From assembly GCF_003020115.1 (NCBI RefSeq), contig NZ_PYFX01000007.1, positions 248,001-312,000 of the forward strand: a DNA stretch of 64,000 nt. The letters run 5' to 3'. Both the position numbers and the translations under genes were made by a program. The stretch's first letter is position 1. The number at the start of each line of letters is the position of its first letter. Source of the DNA: Bradyrhizobium sp. MOS002. Its GTDB lineage: Bacteria > Pseudomonadota > Alphaproteobacteria > Rhizobiales > Xanthobacteraceae. Shown one piece after another: positions 57,226-64,000 of this stretch. Below the pieces are notes generated by a model. That model did not search any database and was not told the DNA's origin. It saw only the letters and a program-made list of their open reading frames with translations.

Positions 57226-58788
57226 ATGGCCACGAATATGCCGGCGCTCCGCCGTGCGACCCTGGTGCTGGCGGTGTCGGCATTCGCGCTCGCAGGATTT
57301 GCGCGCGCGGACGATCCGCCGCAGCCGCGCGCCGAGGCGGCGGCGCCAGCCGGACAGAAGGGTGGACGCGGCGGCGCACAAAGCGCGTCGCAGAATTCAT
57401 CGTCAGCCGAGCCGCACCGTCTTCCGCCGGATTCGACCACGAAGCAGACGCTCGATCTTCCCGGCCGTACCCTCAATTTCACAGCGACCGCTGGTTCGAT
57501 CCGCGTGTTCGACGGCAAGGGCGAGCCGGTTGCCGACATCGCCTATACATCCTATGAGCTCGACGGCGCCGACCGTGCGACGCGCCCCGTGACGTTCCTG
57601 TTCAACGGCGGGCCCGGTGCGTCCTCGGCATGGCTCCAGTTCGGCGCGGCCGGGCCGTGGCGGCTGCCGCTCGATGGCGAAGCGCTGTCGCCGTCCGCCT
57701 CGCCCGAGGTGAAGCCCAACGCGGAGACCTGGCTCGATTTCACCGATCTCGTCTTCATCGACCCCGTCAGCACCGGCTATAGCCGCTTTGTCGCGAGCAG
57801 CGATGACGCGCGCAAGTCGTTCTACTCCGTCGACGGCGACGTCAATTCGATCGCGCTGGTGATCCGCCGCTGGCTCGAGAAGCACGACCGGCTGACATCG
57901 CCGAAATACGTCGCCGGCGAAAGCTATGGCGGCATTCGCGGGCCGAAGGTGGTGCGCCAGTTGCAGCTCCAGCACGGCGTCGGCGTCAGGGGATTGATCC
58001 TGGTGTCGCCGCTGCTGGACTTCCGCGAGTTCACCGGCACCAGCCTCCTGCAATATGTGGCGACGCTGCCGAGCTATGTGGCGGTAGCGCGTGAGGCGAA
58101 AGGCCCGGTCAAGCGCGCCGATCTCGCCGACGTCGAGGCTTACGCGCGCGGCGAATTCCTGGCCGACCTCGTCAAGGGCGAGGCGGACAAGGAGGCGACC
58201 AATCGTCTTGCCGACAAGGTCGCCGAGCTGACCGGCATCGACCAGGCGGTGAGCCGCCGGCTTGCCGGCCGCTTCGACGTCGGCGAATTCCGCCGCGAGC
58301 TCGACCGCAAGAACGGCAAGGTGACGGGGCGCTACGATGCTTCGGTGCGCGGCTTAGATCCCTATCCGGATTCGAGCAGCTCGCGGTTCGGTGATCCCTC
58401 CGGCGATGCGCTGCAGGCGCCGCTGACGAGCGCCGCGGTTGACCTGTTGACACACAAGCTCAACTGGCGGCCCGATGGCTCCTACGAGGTGTTGAACGGC
58501 GCCGTCGAAGGCCACTGGGATTTCGGCCGCGGCATCAACCCGCCGCAATCGGTCTCCGAGCTGCGCCAGATCCTCGCCACGGATGCGAAGCTGAACGTGC
58601 TGGTCGCGCACGGCCTGTTCGATCTCGCCACGCCCTATTTCGGATCGAAGCGGGTGCTCGACCAGTTGCCCGCCTTCGCAACACAGCGGGTCAAGTTCGT
58701 GGTCTATCCCGGCGGCCACATGTTTTATTCGCGCGACGGTTCGCGGCAGGCCCTTCGGAGCGAGGTCGAGACTCTCATTCGGGAGTAG
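57226..58788 (+). CDS. S10 family serine carboxypeptidase-like peptidase
   Basis: A 520-residue exported peptidase of the S10 family. The signal peptide ends near FARAD, and an Ala/Gln/Gly-rich linker follows. The catalytic Ser is in VAGESYGGIRGPKV (GESYGG), with an oxyanion-loop FNGGPGASSAWLQ and the His in VYPGGHMFYSRDG. An Asp is in HGLFDLATPY. The 3' end overlaps the convergent serine hydrolase by 14 bp. Confidence 0.88.
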   Translation: MATNMPALRRATLVLAVSAFALAGFARADDPPQPRAEAAAPAGQKGGRGGAQSASQNSSSAEPHRLPPDSTTKQTLDLPGRTLNFTATAGSIRVFDGKGEPVADIAYTSYELDGADRATRPVTFLFNGGPGASSAWLQFGAAGPWRLPLDGEALSPSASPEVKPNAETWLDFTDLVFIDPVSTGYSRFVASSDDARKSFYSVDGDVNSIALVIRRWLEKHDRLTSPKYVAGESYGGIRGPKVVRQLQLQHGVGVRGLILVSPLLDFREFTGTSLLQYVATLPSYVAVAREAKGPVKRADLADVEAYARGEFLADLVKGEADKEATNRLADKVAELTGIDQAVSRRLAGRFDVGEFRRELDRKNGKVTGRYDASVRGLDPYPDSSSSRFGDPSGDALQAPLTSAAVDLLTHKLNWRPDGSYEVLNGAVEGHWDFGRGINPPQSVSELRQILATDAKLNVLVAHGLFDLATPYFGSKRVLDQLPAFATQRVKFVVYPGGHMFYSRDGSRQALRSEVETLIRE

Positions 58789-60163
58789 GCCGCCGCTTGC
58801 GAGGCTGGTATCTCCGCGCGATCTCGCGGGCTACGACGGCCGCAGGCTTGATGTTGGCGCCCGCGATCCAGACGTCGCTAACCTTGCCGCGCTTGTCGCG
58901 GACGCGGCGCACCGGCTCGCCGTGGCTGGAATAACCGGCGGCCCAGGCAAGCTTGCCGGTGTCGCGGCCGGTGACCTCGATCTCGGCGGCGTCCATGAAC
59001 GGGTTGTTGAACTGGGGATTGGCGACAAGCACGCGGTTGCCCGCGGGTACCAGATCGGTCGCGCCCCAGATCGTCCACCAGCGACCGGTCCAGTCGCGCA
59101 CGCGTCGGTCGGGTGCGCCACGGGCCTGGAAGACGCGCAGGATCTGCATCGCGCCGTCCATCCAGAACGGCGCCGCGCCGTCGATGGAGTTGCTGAGGAT
59201 GCTGATCGCGAGTTCACAAGCAGGGATGGAGCAGGTCCGGGAGATGTAGCCCTGGAAGTGGCCGCCATGACCGATCCAGTCCCAGCCATCGAGCTTGCCG
59301 GCGTTGATACCCAGACCGTAATAGCTCTCGAAACTCTGCGGGATGCGCCAATGATGCCGCGTCATTTCGCGGCGACTTGCAGCCGACAGCAGGCTCTTTT
59401 TCGCATTGGGCGCGAGCTGCGCGAAGAAACGCGCCGTATCGGCGGCGGTGGCGGCGAAACCGGTGGCGGATGCCATCGCGTGCGTGGGATTGTCGCCGGG
59501 GATCACGCAACGCTCGCCCAATGGCACTTTCCGCGTGTGGCCGCGCGCAAATAATGCACCCTTCGGAAGCGGCGCGTCAGGCTCGGTTTCGCGCAGGCCT
59601 GCGGCCTCGATGATCTCGCGTTTGATCCAGACGGAGTAGGGCTCCTTCGTCACGGCTTCGACGACAAGACCGAGCAGGCCAAAGCCATGGTTGGAATATT
59701 TGAAGCGCGTGCCGGGCTCGATCACGGTCGGCAGCTTCAGCTCCGCGAGCAACTCCTTGGCGCTCAGATACGGACGACGATCAATGAACTGGCCGGAATC
59801 GGCGCCATCGCGCGTCAGCCCGGCGCTGTGCGAGAGCAGCTGCGCGATGGTCGTTTCGGCAACGCGCGGATGCAGGCCGCCGATATATTGGCCGACAGTG
59901 TCGTCGAGCCGGAGCTTGCGCTGCTCGCGCAGCTTCATGATGCCGGCCGAGGTAAAGCTCTTCGAGTGCGAGGCGATTCGGAAACGGTGGCGCGGGGTGA
60001 GCTTCTCGCCAGTGTCGAGATTGGCGAGGCCGAACGCATGCTCGGCAACGATTTCGCCGCGATGGACGAAGGCGACGAGGACGCCCGGCTGCTGGATTGT
60101 GGTGTGCTGGAATTCGATCCAGGAGCCGATGTAGTCGATCGCGGATCGCAGCCACTTGTCCAT
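58775..60163 (-). CDS. serine hydrolase (beta-lactamase family)
   Basis: A 462-residue hydrolase from the ATG at 60163. SxxK nucleophile in IASHSKSFTS, YxN-like motif in RFKYSNHGFG, and HxG-like in GHGGHFQGYIS. No signal peptide is obvious from this start. The C-terminal 130 residues look like a separate beta-rich domain (WTGRWWTIWGATDLV). Esterase or peptidase activity is likely; the substrate is unknown. Confidence 0.85.
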   Translation of the reverse strand: MDKWLRSAIDYIGSWIEFQHTTIQQPGVLVAFVHRGEIVAEHAFGLANLDTGEKLTPRHRFRIASHSKSFTSAGIMKLREQRKLRLDDTVGQYIGGLHPRVAETTIAQLLSHSAGLTRDGADSGQFIDRRPYLSAKELLAELKLPTVIEPGTRFKYSNHGFGLLGLVVEAVTKEPYSVWIKREIIEAAGLRETEPDAPLPKGALFARGHTRKVPLGERCVIPGDNPTHAMASATGFAATAADTARFFAQLAPNAKKSLLSAASRREMTRHHWRIPQSFESYYGLGINAGKLDGWDWIGHGGHFQGYISRTCSIPACELAISILSNSIDGAAPFWMDGAMQILRVFQARGAPDRRVRDWTGRWWTIWGATDLVPAGNRVLVANPQFNNPFMDAAEIEVTGRDTGKLAWAAGYSSHGEPVRRVRDKRGKVSDVWIAGANIKPAAVVAREIARRYQPRKRRPTPE

Positions 60164-60215
60164 TGCGCACCGATTAGCGAGGAGAGGATTTGATCGAGAG
60201 GCTAGCCGAGAACGC

Positions 60216-60245
60216 AGAACGGGCACAACCCTGAGGTTGTGCCCG
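60216..60245 (-). terminator. stem-loop after TPR gene
   Basis: CGGGCACAACC (60220-60230) pairs perfectly with GGTTGTGCCCG (60235-60245) around the 4-nt loop CTGA. On the minus strand only a weak TTCT follows, so termination may be partial or Rho-assisted. It is 28 bp past the TPR gene stop codon. Confidence 0.55.
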
Positions 60246-60272
60246 CTCGCTTCGTTCGAAGATGCGCAGTCT

Positions 60273-60815
60273 TTAGTAGACGAGCGTCGCGCCGGTCGGC
60301 TTGTCGAGCGCGGCGGCGAGCGAGCGATATTCGGAGCTGTCGGTGCCGGCAAGCGAGGCGAGCTTGTTCAGGTGATACTGCGCCTGCTCGCGGTTGCCCT
60401 GCTCGAGCTGCCAGAGGCCGTAATACTGCCAGGTGCGGACGTGGTTCGGATCGTCCTTCAGCGCCAGCTCGTAATAGACCTTCGATGACTGGTAGTCGCC
60501 GAGCTTGCGATAGGAGTAGCCGATCAGATTGGCGACGTCGGCGACGTCGTCGCGCTTGAGCGACTTCAGCTGGCCGATCGCGCCGGTGTAGTCGTGATTG
60601 TCATAGATCGTGGTGTAGGCGGTGCGATAGGCAGCAAGGAATTTCGGATCGCTGACGGAGGAGCTCTTCTTCTTGCCCTTTTTGGTCGAGGTGTCCGACG
60701 ACGGCGGCGACGAGGGGGTGTCGCCACCTGCGGCATAGGCGCTGGTCAGAGCCGGCCCGGCCGCCAATGTCATGGCGACAAGTCCCGGCACAAGAAGCGT
60801 TGAGAGTTTGCGCAT
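60273..60815 (-). CDS. exported TPR protein
   Basis: A 180-residue exported protein. The signal peptide ends in SAYAAG near residue 28. A Ser/Lys-rich linker leads to three or four tetratricopeptide repeats (GYSYRKLGDYQSSKVYYEL, ALKDDPNHVRTWQYYGLWQL, EQGNREQAQYHLNKL). It would act as a periplasmic protein-protein scaffold. The partner is unknown. Confidence 0.85.
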   Translation of the reverse strand: MRKLSTLLVPGLVAMTLAAGPALTSAYAAGGDTPSSPPSSDTSTKKGKKKSSSVSDPKFLAAYRTAYTTIYDNHDYTGAIGQLKSLKRDDVADVANLIGYSYRKLGDYQSSKVYYELALKDDPNHVRTWQYYGLWQLEQGNREQAQYHLNKLASLAGTDSSEYRSLAAALDKPTGATLVY

Positions 60816-61067
60816 CTAAGTTCTCCCGTATGGAACGTGGCGATCCTACACGATTGCCCAAAGACCGGAACACCCATCAGGCAAAAACATTCCCGGCATC
60901 CTGGCCTATTCGCCCTGCGGGCGGATGACAAACTTGTCATCCAGATGAACGGAAGCCTGCTGCGGGCTTCAGATTGGGTTCAGTGCGTGCCCCCTAGGCT
61001 CCAACCTACGATCGAAGGGTTGGCGAGAGGGCGCCCGCCTCAAGATCCTTCCAAGAGGAGACCAACC

Positions 61068-61451
61068 ATGTTGAAGACCATTTCCGCAGCCTTGCTCGCA
61101 GCTTCCGTGATCGCAGCCCCGGCCTTCGCAGCCGAGACCGCCAAGACCACCACGACCACGCCGGTGATCAAGGCAGACCAGAGCCGGACCAAGGTGTCGA
61201 CCACCGCCGCGAAACCCGATGCCGGCCTCAAGGCCGATGCCAAGACTTCGGACGTCAAGACTTTGGACGTCAAGACCGACGCCAAGGTGGATGCCAAGTC
61301 GAAGGCGATGAACGCCAACGCTGCGGTCACGCCCGACGAGCACAAGACCGTGCGCACGCATCGCCATCACCACAAGCATCTGTCGGCGAAGAAGTCGCTG
61401 ACGACGCAGCCGGACGCGACCAAGCCGGCGACGATGGACAAGCGCAGCTAA
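61068..61451 (+). CDS. small exported Lys/Ala/Thr-rich protein
   Basis: A 127-residue exported protein. AGAGGAG lies 8 nt before the ATG. The signal peptide ends near AFAAE. The mature part is of low complexity with near-repeats KTSDVKTLDVKTDAKVDAKS and a His-rich patch (HRHHHKH). It resembles small periplasmic stress or metal-binding proteins, but no characterised family is recognised. The His patch could bind metal. Confidence 0.7.
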   Translation: MLKTISAALLAASVIAAPAFAAETAKTTTTTPVIKADQSRTKVSTTAAKPDAGLKADAKTSDVKTLDVKTDAKVDAKSKAMNANAAVTPDEHKTVRTHRHHHKHLSAKKSLTTQPDATKPATMDKRS

Positions 61452-61649
61452 CCACTGATCCTGCCGCGGCGGCGTCCATTGCCCAGCCGCCGCGCGAGGA
61501 ATTCAGGCCCGGCCCGTCGTCTCGGTGTCTTGCGCGAAAGCGCAAGGCACCGGCGGCGGGCGGGCGGGTGCGTTGCGGAAGCGAATTCCCTTCATGCAGC
61601 CTTGGGGCTAGAACGTCTCCCGAGTATGGGCGAGCGGAGAGCGTGACCG

Positions 61650-62084
61650 GTGGGGCGATTGACGATACGAGCGGCGCGCCTGGCATTAATCCTGGCATTG
61701 CCGTTGGCGCTCGCGGCATGTTTCGGCAGCGATGGTGACCGTCCAACCCTGATGGACGGGACCCAGGCCGGCGGGCCGCAGCCGTTTCCCGACAATTTTC
61801 GCGGCGATATGCTGGCCTTGATGCGCAGCTATCTGAACAACCCCGTCGGCGTGCGTGACGCAAGCATGGCCGAGCCGGTGCAGCGCGAGGTCGGCGGCCG
61901 GCAGTTCTATGTCAGCTGCCTGCACTTCACCTCACGCGAGACCGACGGCACCTACAAGGCCATGAGGGAACGCGCCGTCATCTTCGTCAACGGCCGGGCG
62001 GACCGCGTCGTCGATCGCGCCAGCGAGCTGTGCGCGGGCGCGGTTTACGTACCCTTTCCGGAACTGGAAAAGATGACGCGGTAG
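61650..62084 (+). CDS. small predicted lipoprotein
   Basis: A 144-residue protein. GTG at 61650 follows GGAGAG. The lipobox LAAC is at about residue 24, so it would be a membrane-anchored lipoprotein. The mature part has two Cys (SCLHF, ELCAGAVYVPF) that could form a disulfide. Family unknown. Confidence 0.75.
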   Translation: MGRLTIRAARLALILALPLALAACFGSDGDRPTLMDGTQAGGPQPFPDNFRGDMLALMRSYLNNPVGVRDASMAEPVQREVGGRQFYVSCLHFTSRETDGTYKAMRERAVIFVNGRADRVVDRASELCAGAVYVPFPELEKMTR

Positions 62085-62375
62085 CGCAAAGCCCGCCTTC
62101 ATCGCCGGATGGTACAAGGGAGCCCGCCGGAGCTGCTGGATCACATTTCGGCGAGCTTTGAACGGGGTGGTTTTTCCTTGCGACAAATTGTTACGGCAGG
62201 TCTTGTCCGCGCTGGTGAAGAAAGCAGCGGCCAAAGGGACATTTGACGGAACAAAATCGCGTTGTTGCCGCTGCGTCACAGTTACGAACGATCAACGTTC
62301 CGGCATCGCCGCGAAGCAACCCAATTCACGCCACGTTGTTTCCTGAGTGTCGCAATTGAAAGAACGGGGATGATC

Positions 62376-63083
62376 ATGAAGAGGATTTTGCTGGGCGCAG
62401 TCGCTCTGCTCGCGCTGGCCGCGCCGGCCGCCGCAGCCGACATGCAGGCGCGCACCTACACCAAGGCTCCGGCCTACACGCCGCCGCAGGTGATCTACAA
62501 CTGGACCGGTTTCTACATCGGCGGCCATGTCGGCGGCGCCTTTGCGGGCGACAGCAGCTTCCAGTCGAGCGACGCGCGGTTCCTGGGCGGTGTCCAGGGC
62601 GGCTTCGACTATCAGTTCGCGCCTAATTGGGTCATGGGTGTCGAGGCGCAGTATTCCTGGCTGCCGACGAACAACGGCGGTGCCACGTTCCCGTTCGGAA
62701 CGCAGGTGACCTCCAATACCGACCAGCTTGGCTCAGTGACCGGTCGCATCGGCTACACCTGGGGACCGGCGCTGCTCTACGCCAAGGGCGGTTATGCCTG
62801 GCGCAACGGCGGCCTTGGCGTCAACATCGCCGGCGTCCCGCAGCCCTTCACCGCCACCGGCAACAGCAAGGACGGCTATACGGTTGGCGCTGGCCTCGAA
62901 TACATGTTCGCGCCAAATTGGTCGGCCAAGGCCGAGTACCAGTATTACAACTTCGGCAGCACGACGATCACCTCCGGTCCGGTCGACGTCGTCGGCGTGC
63001 GCGGACGGGACGACGAGCATACCGTCAAGGTCGGCGTGAACTACCGCTTTGGCTGGGGCGGTCCGGCAGCCTCGCGCTACTGA
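62376..63083 (+). CDS. outer-membrane beta-barrel protein (Omp25/RopB-like)
   Basis: A 235-residue outer-membrane protein of the opacity/Omp25 type. GGGGA lies 6 nt before the ATG at 62376. The signal peptide ends AAAADMQ. The barrel begins with the family motif NWTGFYIGGHVGGAF and shows alternating strands with aromatic girdles (GSVTGRIGYTWGPALLYAKG, YTVGAGLEYMFAPNWSAKAE). Family barrels usually end in an aromatic residue, and here the last residue is Tyr. A strong terminator follows at 63110. Confidence 0.88.
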   Translation: MKRILLGAVALLALAAPAAAADMQARTYTKAPAYTPPQVIYNWTGFYIGGHVGGAFAGDSSFQSSDARFLGGVQGGFDYQFAPNWVMGVEAQYSWLPTNNGGATFPFGTQVTSNTDQLGSVTGRIGYTWGPALLYAKGGYAWRNGGLGVNIAGVPQPFTATGNSKDGYTVGAGLEYMFAPNWSAKAEYQYYNFGSTTITSGPVDVVGVRGRDDEHTVKVGVNYRFGWGGPAASRY

Positions 63084-63109
63084 CGCGCCACCAACGACCA
63101 CGATCTGAC

Positions 63110-63140
63110 AAAGGCCGGCTCCCGCCGGCCTTTCGTTTGC
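63110..63140 (+). terminator. Rho-independent terminator of the outer-membrane protein gene
   Basis: AAAGGCCGGC (63110-63119) pairs perfectly with GCCGGCCTTT (63124-63133) around a 4-nt loop, and TTCGTTT follows. It is 27 bp past the stop codon. Confidence 0.85.
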
Positions 63141-63253
63141 CGGGCCCTCGCTTGCCGGCCTTCTGTTTGCGTTGCGTCAACCATCTGGCGCGTCATTTGC
63201 AAGCAAATGATCCGGTGGGCGCTTTCTCACGCGCGTCATGGAGCTCGGGTAAA

Positions 63254-63270
63254 GCAAAAATAATTTTTGC
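63254..63270. promoter_or_regulatory. 17-bp AT-rich palindrome upstream of a small secreted protein
   Basis: GCAAAAAT-A-ATTTTTGC is a perfect palindrome, 66 bp upstream of the ATG at 63336. It stands in a GC-rich region and could be an operator for a repressor or a site for a MucR/Ros-type or H-NS-like protein that prefers AT tracts. Confidence 0.45.
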
Positions 63271-63335
63271 GGATTACGGAACTCGCGCGCCGGAACGCGT
63301 TATATGACAATTACCGGGCTGGTGGGACGACGGAC

Positions 63336-63578
63336 ATGCGTAACTTGGTGTCGGCAGTGGTGCTCTCGTGTTTCGTCAGTTTGCCGTGCGCTGCCCAAAC
63401 AATCCTCAAATCCGAGCCTCTGATGCTAGCACCCTATGAGGTGGCCTTCGTCAAGGATGCCTCGTGCTCTTCCGGCAAGGTGCTGAAGGTCACCGGCGCG
63501 ATCCGTGGGCTGCATCGCCGGAAGGCCTGCGTGGCTCTGGCGGGCGAACAGGCCTCGCTCGCGACCGCGACGCCCTGA
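63336..63578 (+). CDS. small secreted protein, DUF6719-like
   Basis: An 80-residue exported protein. The signal peptide ends near CAAQT. The mature part (ILKSEPLMLAPYEVAFVKDA, SCSSGKVLKVTGAIRGLHRR) matches a small family I have seen in many Bradyrhizobium genomes, recalled as DUF6719. It has two mature Cys and a basic centre. Function is unknown. Confidence 0.65.
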   Translation: MRNLVSAVVLSCFVSLPCAAQTILKSEPLMLAPYEVAFVKDASCSSGKVLKVTGAIRGLHRRKACVALAGEQASLATATP

Positions 63579-63626
63579 TTTCCTGAGATTTTCCTGAGCT
63601 CTGACGTCCCGGCTTCCGGCCGGACC

Positions 63627-63881
63627 TTACGAATTCAGCTCGAGCTCCATCCTGGCCTGGCGATCGGCCTCGGCCTTGTTCAGGGCTGGGTCCTCGCCCT
63701 GTGCGGCCCGGCACGGCTTGATCTCGTAATCGTTGTCGAGCACCCGGCGTGGCCCCGGGCGGTTGTCATCCGCAGAGACGTCCACGACGAGGCCACTCCG
63801 CTGCGCGAGCCTCCAGACGTCGGACTCATCAGGATAGGCCTTGCTGATTTGGGCGTCGTTGCAGAATAGGGCGTAGGGCAT
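63627..63881 (-). CDS. small protein of unknown function
   Basis: An 84-residue protein from the ATG at 63881, preceded by GGGAG. MPYALFCNDAQISKAYPDES and the following DVWRLAQRSGLVVDV, DNDYEIKPC suggest a compact cytoplasmic fold. It is convergent with the small secreted protein gene, 48 bp away. No family recognised. Upstream frames extend to 63950. Confidence 0.6.
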   Translation of the reverse strand: MPYALFCNDAQISKAYPDESDVWRLAQRSGLVVDVSADDNRPGPRRVLDNDYEIKPCRAAQGEDPALNKAEADRQARMELELNS

Positions 63882-64000
63882 TCTTCCCGCTCCCGGATAG
63901 CGCGTTAACGACTTTCCGGGGGGAGGGGTTCCACTCGGCCGGTCGGTCACGCGGCCGTGATCGAAGTCGCCGGGGCCTGAGTCCTTAACGAGTCCTGAAT

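Overview
The window reads as a chromosomal segment of a Bradyrhizobium-like alphaproteobacterium (Hyphomicrobiales). The basis is the high GC content with strong G/C at third codon positions, the family content (PF07310-type PAS protein, DUF2336, tandem PilZ, BTLCP peptidase, GrlR-like protein, HK97-type prophage capsid) and several dispersed palindromic repeat families that I recognise from Bradyrhizobium genomes. Species was not determined. No rRNA, tRNA or CRISPR array was seen.

Layout. 1-2.8 kb: a polyamine-type ABC transporter (solute-binding protein, ATPase) with a divergent GntR regulator. 3-6.5 kb: a CYTH-CHAD polyphosphate-type protein, a BTLCP cysteine peptidase and a tandem PilZ protein, the last two each closed by a clear terminator. 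6.6-12.1 kb: two MFS transporters, a zinc alcohol dehydrogenase, a VOC protein, a membrane protein and a cupin. 12.5-20.5 kb: a DEAD-box RNA helicase, GNAT, a COG4315 protein, a PAS protein, a candidate structured small RNA with its own terminator, a rhomboid protease, a CBS protein, a patatin and a secreted protein. 20.9-23.1 kb: a quinone oxidoreductase divergent from a LysR regulator with a palindrome between them.

23.6-31.2 kb is an integrated element, a defective prophage or phage satellite, that appears to split a long host repeat. It carries a tyrosine integrase, an excisionase-like HTH protein, a frameshifted replication initiator containing a five-copy palindromic iteron array and short AT-richer direct repeats, small unknown proteins, an HNH nuclease, an HK97-fold major capsid protein and a truncated VRR-NUC nuclease. 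No terminase, portal or tail gene was found. This is the most unusual part of the window.

31.5-48.5 kb returns to host genes: a PAS-GGDEF-EAL protein, a serine hydrolase, a nitroreductase, thrS, an MFS transporter, a GrlR-like protein, an alpha/beta hydrolase, and an APC permease coupled to a secreted protein. An XRE-cupin regulator then faces an MFS-MOSC-VanB-reductase operon that may be a mARC-like molybdenum reductase with its own electron donor. 48.5-64 kb holds yidD, a ClpP-like periplasmic protein, a NifU/IscU-like scaffold, folE, hisI, a lytic transglycosylase, a DUF2336/Hpt/response-regulator cluster, NAD kinase, an S10 peptidase, a second serine hydrolase, a TPR protein, an outer-membrane beta-barrel protein and several small exported proteins.
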